NCBI GenBank assembly: GCA_022560215.1
Contig: JADFTO010000054.1
Location: 1-12,680, forward strand
Length of the DNA: 12,680 bases
Origin: Pseudomonadota bacterium
GTDB taxonomy: Bacteria > Pseudomonadota > Alphaproteobacteria > Rhodospirillales > 2-02-FULL-58-16
Reading direction: 5' to 3'
Shown here in pieces: positions 12,606 to 12,680 of the stretch (its first letter is position 1; each line of letters opens with the position of its first letter). A model generated the notes under the pieces. The model was not told the origin of the DNA. It saw only the letters and a program-made list of their open reading frames with translations, and did not search any database. A program made the translations under genes and the position numbers.

Positions 12606-12680
12606 ATGGGCGAACACCGACAGATCTGGCCGTCCCATCACTCAGGCATCGCCGCCGCCATCGACTACCTGGCCGGCAAC
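12606..12680 (+). CDS. Possible start of an unrecognised protein (partial)
   Basis: From the ATG at 12606 a frame runs 25 codons to the window edge: MGEHRQIWPSHHSGIAAAID, then YLAGN. G or C fills nearly all third positions, unlike the bases just upstream, which suggests real coding. There is no clear ribosome-binding site, and the same frame is open upstream to a GTG at 12510 with poorer codon use. I do not recognise the family. Confidence 0.35.
   Translation, partial: MGEHRQIWPSHHSGIAAAIDYLAGN

Noticed and set aside
1..12680. tRNA, rRNA or CRISPR arrays
   Set aside because: I saw no cloverleaf-like segment, rRNA signature or regularly spaced short repeats in the window; this was by eye, without a covariance search.

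Overview
The window is GC-rich DNA, with G or C at most third codon positions, and looks like part of an alphaproteobacterial chromosome. Several features point that way: a DUF721 (DciA-like) gene beside mutY, a small DUF1127 gene, a cytochrome c2-like gene next to apt, and an FNR/FixK-type box. Rhodospirillales is my best guess at order; this is inference, as no rRNA or other marker gene is present.

Layout. (1) Positions 1-77 hold the C-terminal end of a response-regulator receiver domain. A 121-bp multi-hairpin repeat (80-200) and a second strong hairpin follow. (2) 388-3335 is a CUT2-type sugar ABC importer: binding protein, intrinsic terminator/attenuator, permease, single-domain ATPase. 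It ends in a long hairpin facing a convergent DUF1127 gene (3387-3539, minus). (3) 3845-5478 is a housekeeping pair, DUF721 (minus) and mutY (plus), transcribed divergently. (4) 5558-6815 holds the second copy of the repeat, then apt (minus) and a periplasmic cytochrome c (minus) with its own terminator. (5) 7008-10998 is a three-subunit molybdenum hydroxylase operon in the order Mo subunit, FAD subunit, 2x[2Fe-2S] subunit. An FNR/FixK-type box sits at exactly class II spacing from a -10 element. (6) 11023-11391 (minus) is a lone receiver-domain protein lacking the conserved lysine. (7) 11544-12513 is a DUF1778/GNAT (TacAT-type) toxin-antitoxin pair with a three-half-site operator. A 77-bp integron attC-like hairpin covers the toxin stop codon, and a partial ORF runs off the right edge.

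The most distinctive unit is the molybdenum hydroxylase. Its FAD subunit has a cysteine-rich insertion with the spacing I recall for the [4Fe-4S] loop of 4-hydroxybenzoyl-CoA reductase (HcrB). With the hcrABC-like gene order and the anaerobic-type promoter, this suggests a reductive, oxygen-sensitive enzyme of anaerobic aromatic metabolism rather than an ordinary xanthine dehydrogenase. The Mo subunit gene carries one extra base near 7543 that breaks the frame; everything else in it looks intact, so sequencing error and very recent inactivation are both possible.

The other system worth attention is the dispersed 121-bp repeat. Two nearly identical copies each abut a stop codon, with conserved stems and changes concentrated in one loop. 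It behaves like a lineage-specific structured 3'-end element or MITE-like repeat.
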